From Enterococcus innesii (GTDB lineage: Bacteria; Bacillota; Bacilli; Lactobacillales; Enterococcaceae), in NCBI GenBank assembly GCA_018982785.1, contig JAHHEN010000006.1, positions 186,001 through 250,000 on the forward strand: 64,000 nt of DNA. The letters run 5' to 3'. How positions within the stretch are numbered: position 1 is the first letter of the stretch; every line of letters begins with the position of its first letter. This document shows, in pieces, positions 38,850 to 47,133 of this stretch. Position numbers and translations under genes: made by a program. Under the pieces are notes generated by a model. It had not been told where the DNA came from and did not search any database. It saw only the letters and a program-made list of their open reading frames with translations.

Positions 38850-39854
38850 TCAGTACTCGAATTGGCGATAGTAGCGCCGAATTTCCATTGGGTGACAATT
38901 CATTTGTTCGACATAGGCATCAATGCGCTGCGTCACACAATGCATTAACAAGTGGGACAGCACTCGGCCGCGATATTTCTCACTGATTCCTGAAACAGGA
39001 TAATCCTTGGTATCGATCAATGTATAGTTTCCACAAATTCTTGGCAATAATTTAGCTACTCTTTCTGATAATGGACGTTGCTCGTCTTCTCCTAAAAACA
39101 CTGTGACAGGTGTGGTTTCGTCAACGATTTCCAACGTTCCGTGAAGAAACTCAGCAGCATGGATCGATTTTGAACGCAACCAGCTTTGCTCCTCCCAATA
39201 ACACATAGCATAAGAATAGACAGCACCCCATTGATTTCCCGCACCGATGAAATAATGCATCGCATCGTGACGATGTTTCTCCGCAAATGCTCGCCCAAAT
39301 TCGTCCGCCTGCTTTTCAGCTTCTACTAATCCTTTTGCTAAATATTTATCCAATTCTCGATAGTAGGCGTCGTAATCAGGAAAATCCCCATGGTTTTTCA
39401 TCAATCGATCGGCAACCATAAAGAATTTGATTTGTTCGGTTCCCGGTGCAGGATACGTGATGACATGGTCACATTGTTCCGCCAAAATACTGCCTTTTGA
39501 ATCAATAAATCCTAGTAATGTCGCTCCTACTTTTTTGATTTCTTCAACTGCTTTAACCACTTCTTGTGTCGTTCCAGTAACAGAGGACAAGATGACTAAT
39601 GAGTCTTTCGTCAAACGACGGTTGCCGGTTGTATAATATTCTGCCGCATGTTGGACGTAAACCGGTAAGTCACTTTTTCCATTAATGTAAGTGACAGCTT
39701 GCATCGCAGAAGCATAGGTACCGCCAATTCCTAGATAATAGATGGCGTCAAAGTCTTTTTCGTCAATGGCATCGACTAATCTTTCAATTTCTGGACGTAG
39801 ATCTAACATTCCTTGAATATCGTCAATTTGTTGTTGTTCATTAAATTTCAGCAT
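38850..39854 (-). CDS. gfrF: SIS-domain sugar-phosphate deglycase (GfrF/FrlB-like)
   Basis: ATG at 39854, 6 bases after GAGGTGG, gives 334 residues. Two SIS modules carry YYLGIGGTYASAMQA and VILSSVTGTTQEVV. HAAEFLHGTLEIV corresponds to the active-site region of fructoselysine-6-phosphate deglycase (FrlB). In the gfr system such an enzyme splits the phosphorylated Amadori compound into lysine and a hexose phosphate. Last gene of the operon. The exact substrate is inferred from context. Confidence 0.85.
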   Translation of the reverse strand: MLKFNEQQQIDDIQGMLDLRPEIERLVDAIDEKDFDAIYYLGIGGTYASAMQAVTYINGKSDLPVYVQHAAEYYTTGNRRLTKDSLVILSSVTGTTQEVVKAVEEIKKVGATLLGFIDSKGSILAEQCDHVITYPAPGTEQIKFFMVADRLMKNHGDFPDYDAYYRELDKYLAKGLVEAEKQADEFGRAFAEKHRHDAMHYFIGAGNQWGAVYSYAMCYWEEQSWLRSKSIHAAEFLHGTLEIVDETTPVTVFLGEDEQRPLSERVAKLLPRICGNYTLIDTKDYPVSGISEKYRGRVLSHLLMHCVTQRIDAYVEQMNCHPMEIRRYYRQFEY

Positions 39855-39865
39855 CTTTTCCACCT

Positions 39866-40915
39866 CTAAATTTTACTTTTTAGCACTTGATCAAAGTCAT
39901 CAAAAATACGTTTACTCAAATCGATCCCTTTAGCAGCAGCCCCGAGATAGGAGAAAATTTGGAACGGAATAACTAAGAGCAAAGAAGAAAACGTTTCTTC
40001 ACATGCAACATCCAACCCAAGTGTATCGGGATTCTTTGCCGCTGCTGTGGTGATCGTATAAGCTTTTCCCACATGGGATGCTAAATAATCATGCAACAGT
40101 TGGGCTCTTGATTGATTCGGGCTTGGTGCTTCAATAAAGAAAAGCACATGTTCATGGTTGGCTTCAAGATACGGCCCGTGCATATACGCTTCCAATTCAA
40201 ATCCTTGCGAAGGCACTCGAATCGTTTCCGTAAATTTCGTTTCAAATTCTTTAGCGGTTCCCCAGTTTGGTCCATAACCGACTGCCACAAACCGATTCGC
40301 TAGTTTAAAAATACTTGCGTTTTTCTCAAAAAAATCAATTGTCTTAGCAATGATCTGAGGAATGGCTTCAATCATCTCCTCTAACTGATTTTTGATCATC
40401 GACACTTGGTCGTCGGATAATATACCTTTGCTGTAGCCAATAGATACCCCCATTAAATAGAGTTGCAATACTGTTGCTACATATCCTTTGGTCACGAATC
40501 CAACGGTCTCGATCCCAGTTCCTAGATCAATGCTTTCGTTAACTTTTTGAGCAAGGGGACTTTCGGGATCACTGCTTAAACCGATCGTATAAATATCTTG
40601 CTTGGACATCTGCGCCACTGCATCTATCGTAGAAGCACTTTTTCCGCTTTGAGAAACCGCCAAAACTGTCTCGACTTCTTTAGAAAGATGGCCGTAATGA
40701 TTAAAGTGGTATGGCTCTTCAATCGTGACAGTGATCTGCGCTAATTTCTCCATTGCGTACTTTGCTGCTAAACAGGCATTGGCAGAAGAGCCCGTTGCCA
40801 AAATCAGTAAATTCTCGATTGCAGCTCTTTTTTCTTCTTTTTTAGGAACAAACCCCTGCAAGATCTCAACTAGGGTTGCTTGCTCTTCTTGTATATAGTC
40901 CATCATCGTTGCCAC
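39866..40915 (-). CDS. gfrE: SIS-domain sugar isomerase/deglycase (GfrE-like)
   Basis: A GTG start at 40915 follows AAGGAGG. The 349-residue protein has two SIS domains of the GlmS-isomerase type: ILATGSSANACLAAKYA, VLAVSQSGKSASTIDAV and GFELEAYMHGPYLEA. In gfr operons the paired SIS enzymes are glucoselysine-6-phosphate and fructoselysine-6-phosphate deglycases. It starts 12 bases after the EIID gene and ends 11 bases before the second SIS gene, so a single transcript is expected. Confidence 0.82.
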   Translation of the reverse strand: MATMMDYIQEEQATLVEILQGFVPKKEEKRAAIENLLILATGSSANACLAAKYAMEKLAQITVTIEEPYHFNHYGHLSKEVETVLAVSQSGKSASTIDAVAQMSKQDIYTIGLSSDPESPLAQKVNESIDLGTGIETVGFVTKGYVATVLQLYLMGVSIGYSKGILSDDQVSMIKNQLEEMIEAIPQIIAKTIDFFEKNASIFKLANRFVAVGYGPNWGTAKEFETKFTETIRVPSQGFELEAYMHGPYLEANHEHVLFFIEAPSPNQSRAQLLHDYLASHVGKAYTITTAAAKNPDTLGLDVACEETFSSLLLVIPFQIFSYLGAAAKGIDLSKRIFDDFDQVLKSKI

Positions 40916-40927
40916 AACAATTCCTCC

Positions 40928-41752
40928 TTAAAAGAGTCCAATCAAGGATCCTAAAATACCTACGACTGCTAATCCCAGCAGAATAATTAGCGGCTTGACT
41001 TCTTTTTTCAAAAGATAAAAGACAGCCCCAAAGGCTCCCAATGACAATATTTTCGGAACGATATCATCAAAGATGCTTTGAACCGTAACTGCATTTTCTC
41101 CTGAACCAATCTGCAACGGAATGTTGATATCGATCATCGTAGCGGTCATTCCTCCTACGACCATCAAACCAATGATTGCAGCGCCATAAGTTAAACTTTC
41201 CATCAAACCGTTTTCCTGAATTTTCTTTAAAAATCCTGTCCCAAGTTTATATCCCCAACCAGTCGCAAAATAACGAAATAGTAGATGAGGAACATTGAAA
41301 ATCACTAGAAACAGAATCGGACCTAGGATATTTCCTTGTAATGCCAATGAAGTTCCTACCCCAGTAGCAATTAGTCGCAACGTTCCCCAAAAGAAGGAAT
41401 CACCGATTCCCGCTAAAGGGCCCATCAAAGAGGTCTTGATGTTATCAATCGCTGAAGAATCAAAATTTGGATCATTGACATTTTCTTCTTCCATCGCCGC
41501 ATTGATTCCTAAAATAAGCGTGACGATATGCGGGGTCGTGTTGAAAAATTCCAGGTGCCGTTTCAACGCATCGGCCATCGATTCTTTTGTTTTGTAGAGT
41601 TTCTTTAAAATCGGAATCATCGCATAGACATAAGCTAGGTTCATCTGTCGCTCATAGTTCCATGAGAACTCCATTTGAAATGAACGCCAGAAGACACGAT
41701 TCAACTCTTTTTTGGTAATTTCGGGTTTCTCATTAGAAGTCTTCATCATCAT
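40928..41752 (-). CDS. gfrD: PTS EIID, mannose family (GfrD-like)
   Basis: ATG at 41752 follows GGAGG by 6 bases and overlaps the EIIC gene by 20 bases. The 274-residue protein has the EIID block ELNRVFWRSFQMEFSWNYER, MGPLAGIGDSFFWGTLR and several helices towards the C-terminus. EIIC and EIID together form the membrane channel of mannose-class PTS permeases. Confidence 0.93.
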   Translation of the reverse strand: MMMKTSNEKPEITKKELNRVFWRSFQMEFSWNYERQMNLAYVYAMIPILKKLYKTKESMADALKRHLEFFNTTPHIVTLILGINAAMEEENVNDPNFDSSAIDNIKTSLMGPLAGIGDSFFWGTLRLIATGVGTSLALQGNILGPILFLVIFNVPHLLFRYFATGWGYKLGTGFLKKIQENGLMESLTYGAAIIGLMVVGGMTATMIDINIPLQIGSGENAVTVQSIFDDIVPKILSLGAFGAVFYLLKKEVKPLIILLGLAVVGILGSLIGLF

Positions 41753-42518
41753 CTAGTACCTCCCCTGAAGTCATTTGAATAGATTGCCCTTGTCCACGAA
41801 TGTTTCTTAAATTCACGACTACAACAGCCGTTATTGCTCCGAAGATTGCAATCCCTGTAACAGGAATCTCTAAATAAGCTGCTAATGCAAACCCTAAAAA
41901 GAAGTACGGTGCAACTTGTTTGTTAATCAGTAACCTAGCCAGCATGGCAAACCCAAGGGCTGGAATCAAACCAGTTGCAACTGATAGGCCGTTCTGTACA
42001 AAGGCTGGAATCATAGCCAATAATTTACTAATCGTATTGCTGCCTACCATAAAGGAGATCGTCACTACAAGGGCTAACATCAGAGATAGGCCAAAACCTG
42101 CTAATAAGTGCATTCGTTCTACACCTTTGTAGTTTCCATCTGCCGCGTATAAATCGGCTTTTTGGTTCATCATTGGGATAAGCAACCCCAAGTAAACATT
42201 TTTCAAGATAAGGGTCAATGTGGCGATTGGAAGTCCCAACAGTAAAGCCGTCTCGGTTCCCGCTCCTGCCGTAATTGCGAAAGCTGTACCCAGAATCCCT
42301 CCAGTTACGACATCTGGCGGAATAGAAGCACCGACAGAAAATGAGCCGATAAACGCTAACTCTAGTGTTGCACCCATAATAATTCCAGTGTTTATGTCCC
42401 CCAATACGATTCCTGTAAACAATCCAGTGACAACCGGACGCGACAGTAATGACGTTCCTAATGCGTATTCAGACTGCGCAATAAATGCAACAATTCCAAG
42501 TAATATTGCTTGCAGCAT
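41733..42518 (-). CDS. gfrC: PTS EIIC, mannose family (GfrC-like)
   Basis: The 261-residue membrane protein has LGDINTGIIMGATLELAF and VGASIPPDVVTGGILGTA, signatures of ManY-type EIIC, with six to seven hydrophobic helices. AAAGGAG precedes ATG 42518. It partners with the overlapping EIID. Confidence 0.93.
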   Translation of the reverse strand: MLQAILLGIVAFIAQSEYALGTSLLSRPVVTGLFTGIVLGDINTGIIMGATLELAFIGSFSVGASIPPDVVTGGILGTAFAITAGAGTETALLLGLPIATLTLILKNVYLGLLIPMMNQKADLYAADGNYKGVERMHLLAGFGLSLMLALVVTISFMVGSNTISKLLAMIPAFVQNGLSVATGLIPALGFAMLARLLINKQVAPYFFLGFALAAYLEIPVTGIAIFGAITAVVVVNLRNIRGQGQSIQMTSGEVLDDDEDF

Positions 42519-42535
42519 CTCTTTTGCTCCTTTCT

Positions 42536-43006
42536 TTATAAAACATCTTCGACAGCGACTTTTTTATCCGAAGGTACTTGACGGATATCGACAGCGATTC
42601 CTTTTGCAACCATTTTTCTCAAGAGTTCTTCTTCTGCTGGTAAAACATTGACTGCTTTGCCAATATTTTTAGAGCCTTCTTTGGCTTTGATCCCACCGAG
42701 ATTGATCTTGTCGATCTCTGGACAGTTTTCTGCTAACTTATACGCATCTTTGATGGAATCAACTACGATGAATAATTTGTATTTATCCGTCACACCGCTT
42801 TGCAGGGCATGAATTGAATCCTCAATTGATTTGATCACCAGTTTTACGCCTTGCGGTTTTGCTAATTTGATCGTTGTCTTACGAATATCATTTGTCGGTA
42901 CATCATCATTGGCAATCAAAATACAATCTGCGCCTAAATTTTGGGTCCAAGAAAATGCGACTTGGCCGTGTAATAGCCGATGATCGACTCGTGTCAAAAT
43001 AATCAT
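42536..43006 (-). CDS. gfrB: PTS EIIB, mannose family (GfrB-like)
   Basis: The 156-residue cytoplasmic protein starts MIILTRVDHRLLHGQVAFSW. His13 in RLLHGQV is the phosphorylation site of EIIB(Man). It contains LVIKSIEDSIHAL and NLGGIKAKEGSKNI, conserved in the family. It sits 10 bases after the EIIA gene. Confidence 0.95.
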   Translation of the reverse strand: MIILTRVDHRLLHGQVAFSWTQNLGADCILIANDDVPTNDIRKTTIKLAKPQGVKLVIKSIEDSIHALQSGVTDKYKLFIVVDSIKDAYKLAENCPEIDKINLGGIKAKEGSKNIGKAVNVLPAEEELLRKMVAKGIAVDIRQVPSDKKVAVEDVL

Positions 43007-43016
43007 GTCGTCCCTC

Positions 43017-43436
43017 CTAAAATTCTTCTTCTTCGATTTCTTTTGCTACACTATCATTGCAAAACTGGATCATATCTTTCGAATTTGCCAGCGCTTGATG
43101 GATCGTTTCTAAAATTGCACCTCCCCCTTGAAGTTGTGTCGTTAATTCAATCAACAACGGCAAATTCAAACCTGCGATTAAATAAAAATTGGGTTGTTGG
43201 ATATAACGCAAAAATTCATTGTTCACGCTGCCGCCAAAAATATCTGTGATAACGATCACTTCATGTTCTTTATATGTTTCCATCAGGGTATCTACCGTTG
43301 TCGTTAGATCAAATGCTTCGTCCACATAACAGTCAATCGCAAGGACTGATTGTTTTTTACCGCAGATAAGTTCTAACGAATGCAAGATTCCTGATGCAAA
43401 TCGTCCGTGGGATGCTAAAATAACGAGTCGTTCCAC
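43017..43436 (-). CDS. gfrA: PTS EIIA, mannose family (GfrA-like)
   Basis: A GTG start at 43436 lies just after GAGGTGAAA. A longer in-frame start at 43505 would begin inside the sigma-54 promoter and is rejected. The 139-residue product has LVILASHGRFASGILHSLEL with His10 as the phosphorylation site, and VIVITDIFGGSVNNEF. First gene of the gfr-type operon, directly behind the -24/-12 promoter. Confidence 0.93.
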   Translation of the reverse strand: MERLVILASHGRFASGILHSLELICGKKQSVLAIDCYVDEAFDLTTTVDTLMETYKEHEVIVITDIFGGSVNNEFLRYIQQPNFYLIAGLNLPLLIELTTQLQGGGAILETIHQALANSKDMIQFCNDSVAKEIEEEEF

Positions 43437-43476
43437 TGCTTTCACCTCACTTTGCTCCAAGTTACATCTTACTAAA

Positions 43477-43492
43477 CGCAAAAAGCGTGCCA
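43477..43492 (-). promoter_or_regulatory. Sigma-54 (-24/-12) promoter of the gfr-type operon
   Basis: On the minus strand TGGCACGCTTTTTGCG matches the consensus TGGCAC-N5-TTGCW closely, with GG and GC at the required spacing, 41 bases before the EIIA start. The neighbouring activator has the sigma-54 contact motif GAFTGA. Confidence 0.92.
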
Positions 43493-43511
43493 AAAAAAGT
43501 GGCACGCTTTT
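43481..43511 (-). terminator. Terminator of the LevR-type gene, overlapping the sigma-54 promoter
   Basis: AAAAGCGTGCCA (43481-43492) pairs perfectly with TGGCACGCTTTT (43500-43511) across a 7-base loop, 9 bases after the activator's stop codon. The distal arm is itself the -24 part of the sigma-54 promoter. Confidence 0.85.
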
Positions 43512-43519
43512 CTTATCAA

Positions 43520-46293
43520 TTAAAAATCCGCTTCAACCATTGAAGAATCAGTGTTTCCAAACAAAACATCATAGATGTAGCAAACTTCAGATTCCGGTAT
43601 CGCGACACTGTAAACCTTTTCAATGACACTAAATGCTTTTTTGATCTCATTCAGCTGCTTTTCATGACACTGGAGTAATGTGTCGCTGGCATGATAAGTA
43701 TCAATGGCTTCATTTCTAATAAGACGCTCAATTAAGCAACTCGTATGGACAAACAACGCGAGTTTGCGATCATTGGCGATCCGTTGCTGCCACATGCGCT
43801 CCAGATTTCCCACGAAAAATTCCATTTGAGAAATCACTTTTTCTGTATCTAGAATCGTTACCGATTGAATCACTCGATCCAATGAAAAGTTTCTTACTAA
43901 TTGATTGTTCACATAGGCAATCATCTCTTCATCCAATTCTTCTTTTAGCCAACTTAATAGCACCTCTGTCCCAGCACCCGAAATTAGTTCTTCTAAAGAA
44001 ATAAAAGGAGCCAGCTCTTGGCGAGGTTTAGTGGTTCCCACAACACCAACAATGTCATACGCTGCCAATGTCTGTCTTATATGTTCACTGTTTTCCAGCT
44101 GGTTGAATTCATAAGGAAGGATCCGAATCTGTAAATGATCAGGAATACTCTTTTCTAATAAGGTAGAGATTTGAACAGCAGTTCCAATTCCGGTTGAACA
44201 AGTTGTAATGACAACTTTCTCTTTTTTCACTTTTGGAAGAATGATTTCCCATTCGTTTTGGTGAAAGGTATTTACTCGCTCTGGAATTTCTCTCAAGGAA
44301 ATATTCTGTTGGATACACTCCCCCACAGCGAGGGCTACACTTGTCGTTACATTGTTCATCATAACAATTGGAACCGCCAATTCTGGAATATATTGATAGA
44401 CTTCTTTCAAAGATCCCATGTCGAACAAGACAACGAGTCCATTAGATACATCGTTTTTCTGAATATAGGTGGTAACCCTTTCCGCAATTTGTTTGGGCGT
44501 GACCTCTAATGGCATATCGAAAGACTGAAAAACCGATTCATTCAATAAGCGGTTCGCAACATTCGCGATACTACTGGCGGTTGCGTAACCATGGGCTACT
44601 ATGATGCTGCGGGGGAGCGATGAATCTTTGGAATACCCCATATCATTGATATAAAGTGTAAAAATGATTCGGTCCATACTTGTTAACTCGATATCCAATG
44701 CTTTTTGCACTAGGCCTAACAAATTCTCGGTGTAACGATCACTTGTAGAATAATGCTTTTTCACACTTTTCAATAGATTTTCTGTCAATAAAAGTTTGTC
44801 TTGATCATCCGGCAGCCACTCCACATTTCTCCGCAACCATAAATAATAACTGATTGTATAAACCATGCTCCCATTAAAACTGATTTGAAAAGAATGCTCG
44901 ATCTGCTCCATCATTCGCTGAACATGTTCTGTCACAAAAATCATTGTCCGCTGCTTTTGTTCCTGTTTATGATCAAACAATAAATTTTCGAAAAGCCTTT
45001 CGATCACTTTTGAAATAGGCTCGGCTGCCGCCGCAAAGTCCTGCCCTGCTTGGACATAATTAAGTAAGATCTGTTCATACGTTTGAATGATCTTTTGTTG
45101 TTCAGGTTCACTTTCCGCAGTTAGCTGCTGGATTTGAGTTTGGCTATCAATAAGAACCGGTTGCATTGTCCCCATTTCATTAGGTTCTTCTGTCAGTTGC
45201 AGTAAGTGTTCTGGCAAATGATACACAGTGACTGCTATTTTTTTTACTTCTCGTTTTAAACTGGCTGTATAGCTTTTGGCTGTAATAATTTTGATTGTAC
45301 TTTTCAATTCACCGACATTCCCAGAAAAATGACTGGTCGTTAAAATTTCGATTACTTGAGGTGAGAGCTCTAACGGCAAACCGATACGTTTTTGTTCTTC
45401 AATAAATGCTTGCAAAATCAACTGCTTCCTTTCGGAAACTGTCCGTTCTTCCAAAGCGGGCAGTGTCGCTTGGATCGGAATTCGCCGAATAAAGGTTGTT
45501 AGAAATGTTTGTTTCAAATCTTCGGTGGTCGCAAACACCAACCGACAATCAACTGAGATTGGCCGGCCCGTATCCCCCATTCGATAGATAACTCCCTGAT
45601 CCAGAAAAGTGAATAATTTTTCCTGTCCTTCAGCATTCAGTCGATGAACTTCGTCAAGAAAGAGGACTCCACCGTCTGCTGCTTCAAATGCACCTCCGCG
45701 ATCTTCTTCTGCGCCAGTGAAGGCTCCTTTTACATGTCCAAATAAATTGCTCGTCAATAGCTCATGGTTATTGGCATACTGTGCACAATTGATCGTAATC
45801 AGCGGCGCATCACTTTCTAGTAATTCATTTGCCACACAATAATGATGGAACATTTTTACGAGAAAACTCTTCCCAGTTCCACTTTCTCCCGTTAATAAGA
45901 AAGGAAGCCCGCCATTTGGATAGAAGGCTGCCATCTTAATCTGTTCAATGACTTCTGCCAGACTACCTTTGCTGCCGATCACACTGGAAAAGAAATCTTC
46001 TTTTTGATCAAAAAAAGGCTTTTCTTCCGCCACAGCAGCCAGACTATCATACACGTTTTTTTTAAAGGATAATTTTGGATTTCAAATGCCTGCTTATGAA
46101 AAAAATAAACGGGTCGGGTCGCAATTTTCACAAGGCGACCTTCTTCCGTTAACTGATTCAAGTAGTGACTGATGGTATTTCTCTTGACGGAAAACTTCTC
46201 GGCAATATCTTTCGCAGTAAAGACATCGCTTACATTTTCGATAGAGAAAAAAGCTGTTTGATTTTGCAAATACGCGAGTAATTGTTCTTTCAT
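43520..46293 (-). CDS. gfrR: LevR/GfrR-type sigma-54-dependent activator with PTS regulatory domains, one-base frameshift
   Basis: ATG at 46293 follows AAGGAGAACG. Domains: N-terminal HTH (FTAKDIAEKFSVKRNTISHY), AAA+ domain with Walker A TGESGTGKS, GAFTGA sigma-54 loop and Walker B VLFLDEVHR, then PRD, EIIA(Man)-like (IIVAHGYATAS), EIIB(Gat)-like (ITTCSTGIGTA) and a C-terminal PRD. The frame breaks at an A run (46056-46063, eight; nine expected) between PLKK and NVYDSLAAV. The restored length is 924 residues, typical of LevR. PTS phosphorylation of these domains would tune its activity at the sigma-54 promoter. Confidence 0.92.
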
Positions 46294-46389
46294 TTTCGTT
46301 CTCCTTGTCCGCTTTCTCTGATTATCATAACTTAAAAAGCTTGGGGATGCTATAGAACTTTTCGTAGAGTGATTGTCTTTTCTAAACAC

Positions 46390-46426
46390 AAAAAAGCAGC
46401 ATCCTTGATGGCAGCTGCCGCTTTTT
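46390..46426. terminator. Hairpin terminator upstream of the activator gene
   Basis: AAAAAGCAGC and GCTGCCGCTTTTT pair with a small mismatch, flanked by T and A runs on both strands. It lies between the decayed toxin gene and the activator. Confidence 0.6.
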
Positions 46427-46436
46427 ATTTTATCTA

Positions 46437-46694
46437 TACAATACTTCTATGACCAATAGCAAATCATTCAATCACTATTTCTGATTCATTTCTATTTGCT
46501 AAAATACGATAATTGCCAATGCGATAACGTCATTTGCCACTACTGTTTTCATTTAATCCTTTCCCATATTGGTGAAGGTTGCTTGTTCCTTCTAAATTTT
46601 TTCTGATCCAAGCGACAATTATTCTTGCTTGATTTCGACCCATTTTCTTTAGTTGTTTTTGTAGCTGAGGCATGTATAATACTCTATACTTCAT
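46437..46694 (-). pseudogene. RelE/ParE-family toxin pseudogene
   Basis: From ATG 46694 the frame gives MKYRVLYMPQLQKQLKKMG, IIVAWIRKNLEGTSNLHQYG, LNENSSGK, a TGA where Trp is expected, RYRIGNYRILANRN, IVIE, another TGA, and FAIGHRSI. This is the full RelE fold sequence, including the RYRIGNYR core and the AIGHR end. Two single-base changes to TGA inactivate it. Confidence 0.8.
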
Positions 46695-46806
46695 CTAACA
46701 ATTTCTCCATATCAGCTTAAGAAATACCGACCTCTTCTTTCTTTTTAGAAAGAGCCATCGCTTCTTTTAAATGAAATGGTCCCTCTCCTATCCATCCCCT
46801 TGACCG
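46684..46806 (-). pseudogene. Antitoxin remnant overlapping the toxin
   Basis: The frame reads RGWIGEGPFHLKEAMALSKK, EEVGIS, a TAA in place of a sense codon, and ADMEKLLDEV to a stop at 46684, overlapping the toxin start by 11 bases as in type II toxin-antitoxin operons. The N-terminal part is missing. Confidence 0.55.
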
Positions 46807-47133
46807 AATGTAGTAGCATTTCTTTCAGATTATTAATGAATGATGATGTTTGCTTTTTCAATCATCAGAAATTTATTATTTTTTTAAAATAACAATTTAA
46901 TTTTTCTTGACCAAAAGAATTCAGAGGTTTATCCTAACTATGGAAAATCGACGACTGGATAAAAAAGAAGCAAGTGAAATTTTTTATTCAATTTGACCTT
47001 TGACATTTGTGAAAAAATGCATAAGAAACTTGATAGTGATCAAGCGCTTATGGAAAGAAATTTTTTCTCACTAAATTTCAAAAAACGCTCTATTTTAACC
47101 AGTCAGAAAAATCATTTTAAGAAGGAGAAAGCG
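46807..47133. other. AT-rich leader region of the permease gene
   Basis: No gene seen. A strong AGAAGGAGAAAG ribosome site lies at 47120-47130. A frame open from 46993 is in phase with the permease but lacks a ribosome site and family similarity. Confidence 0.45.

Noticed and set aside
43437-43505. Longer N-terminus for the mannose-family EIIA starting at 43505
   Set aside because: It would lie within the terminator and sigma-54 promoter; the GTG at 43436 has a good ribosome site and gives the conserved start.
46437-46694. TGA read as Trp or selenocysteine in the toxin gene
   Set aside because: All other genes use TGA as stop, no SECIS-like element is seen and the antitoxin is also broken.
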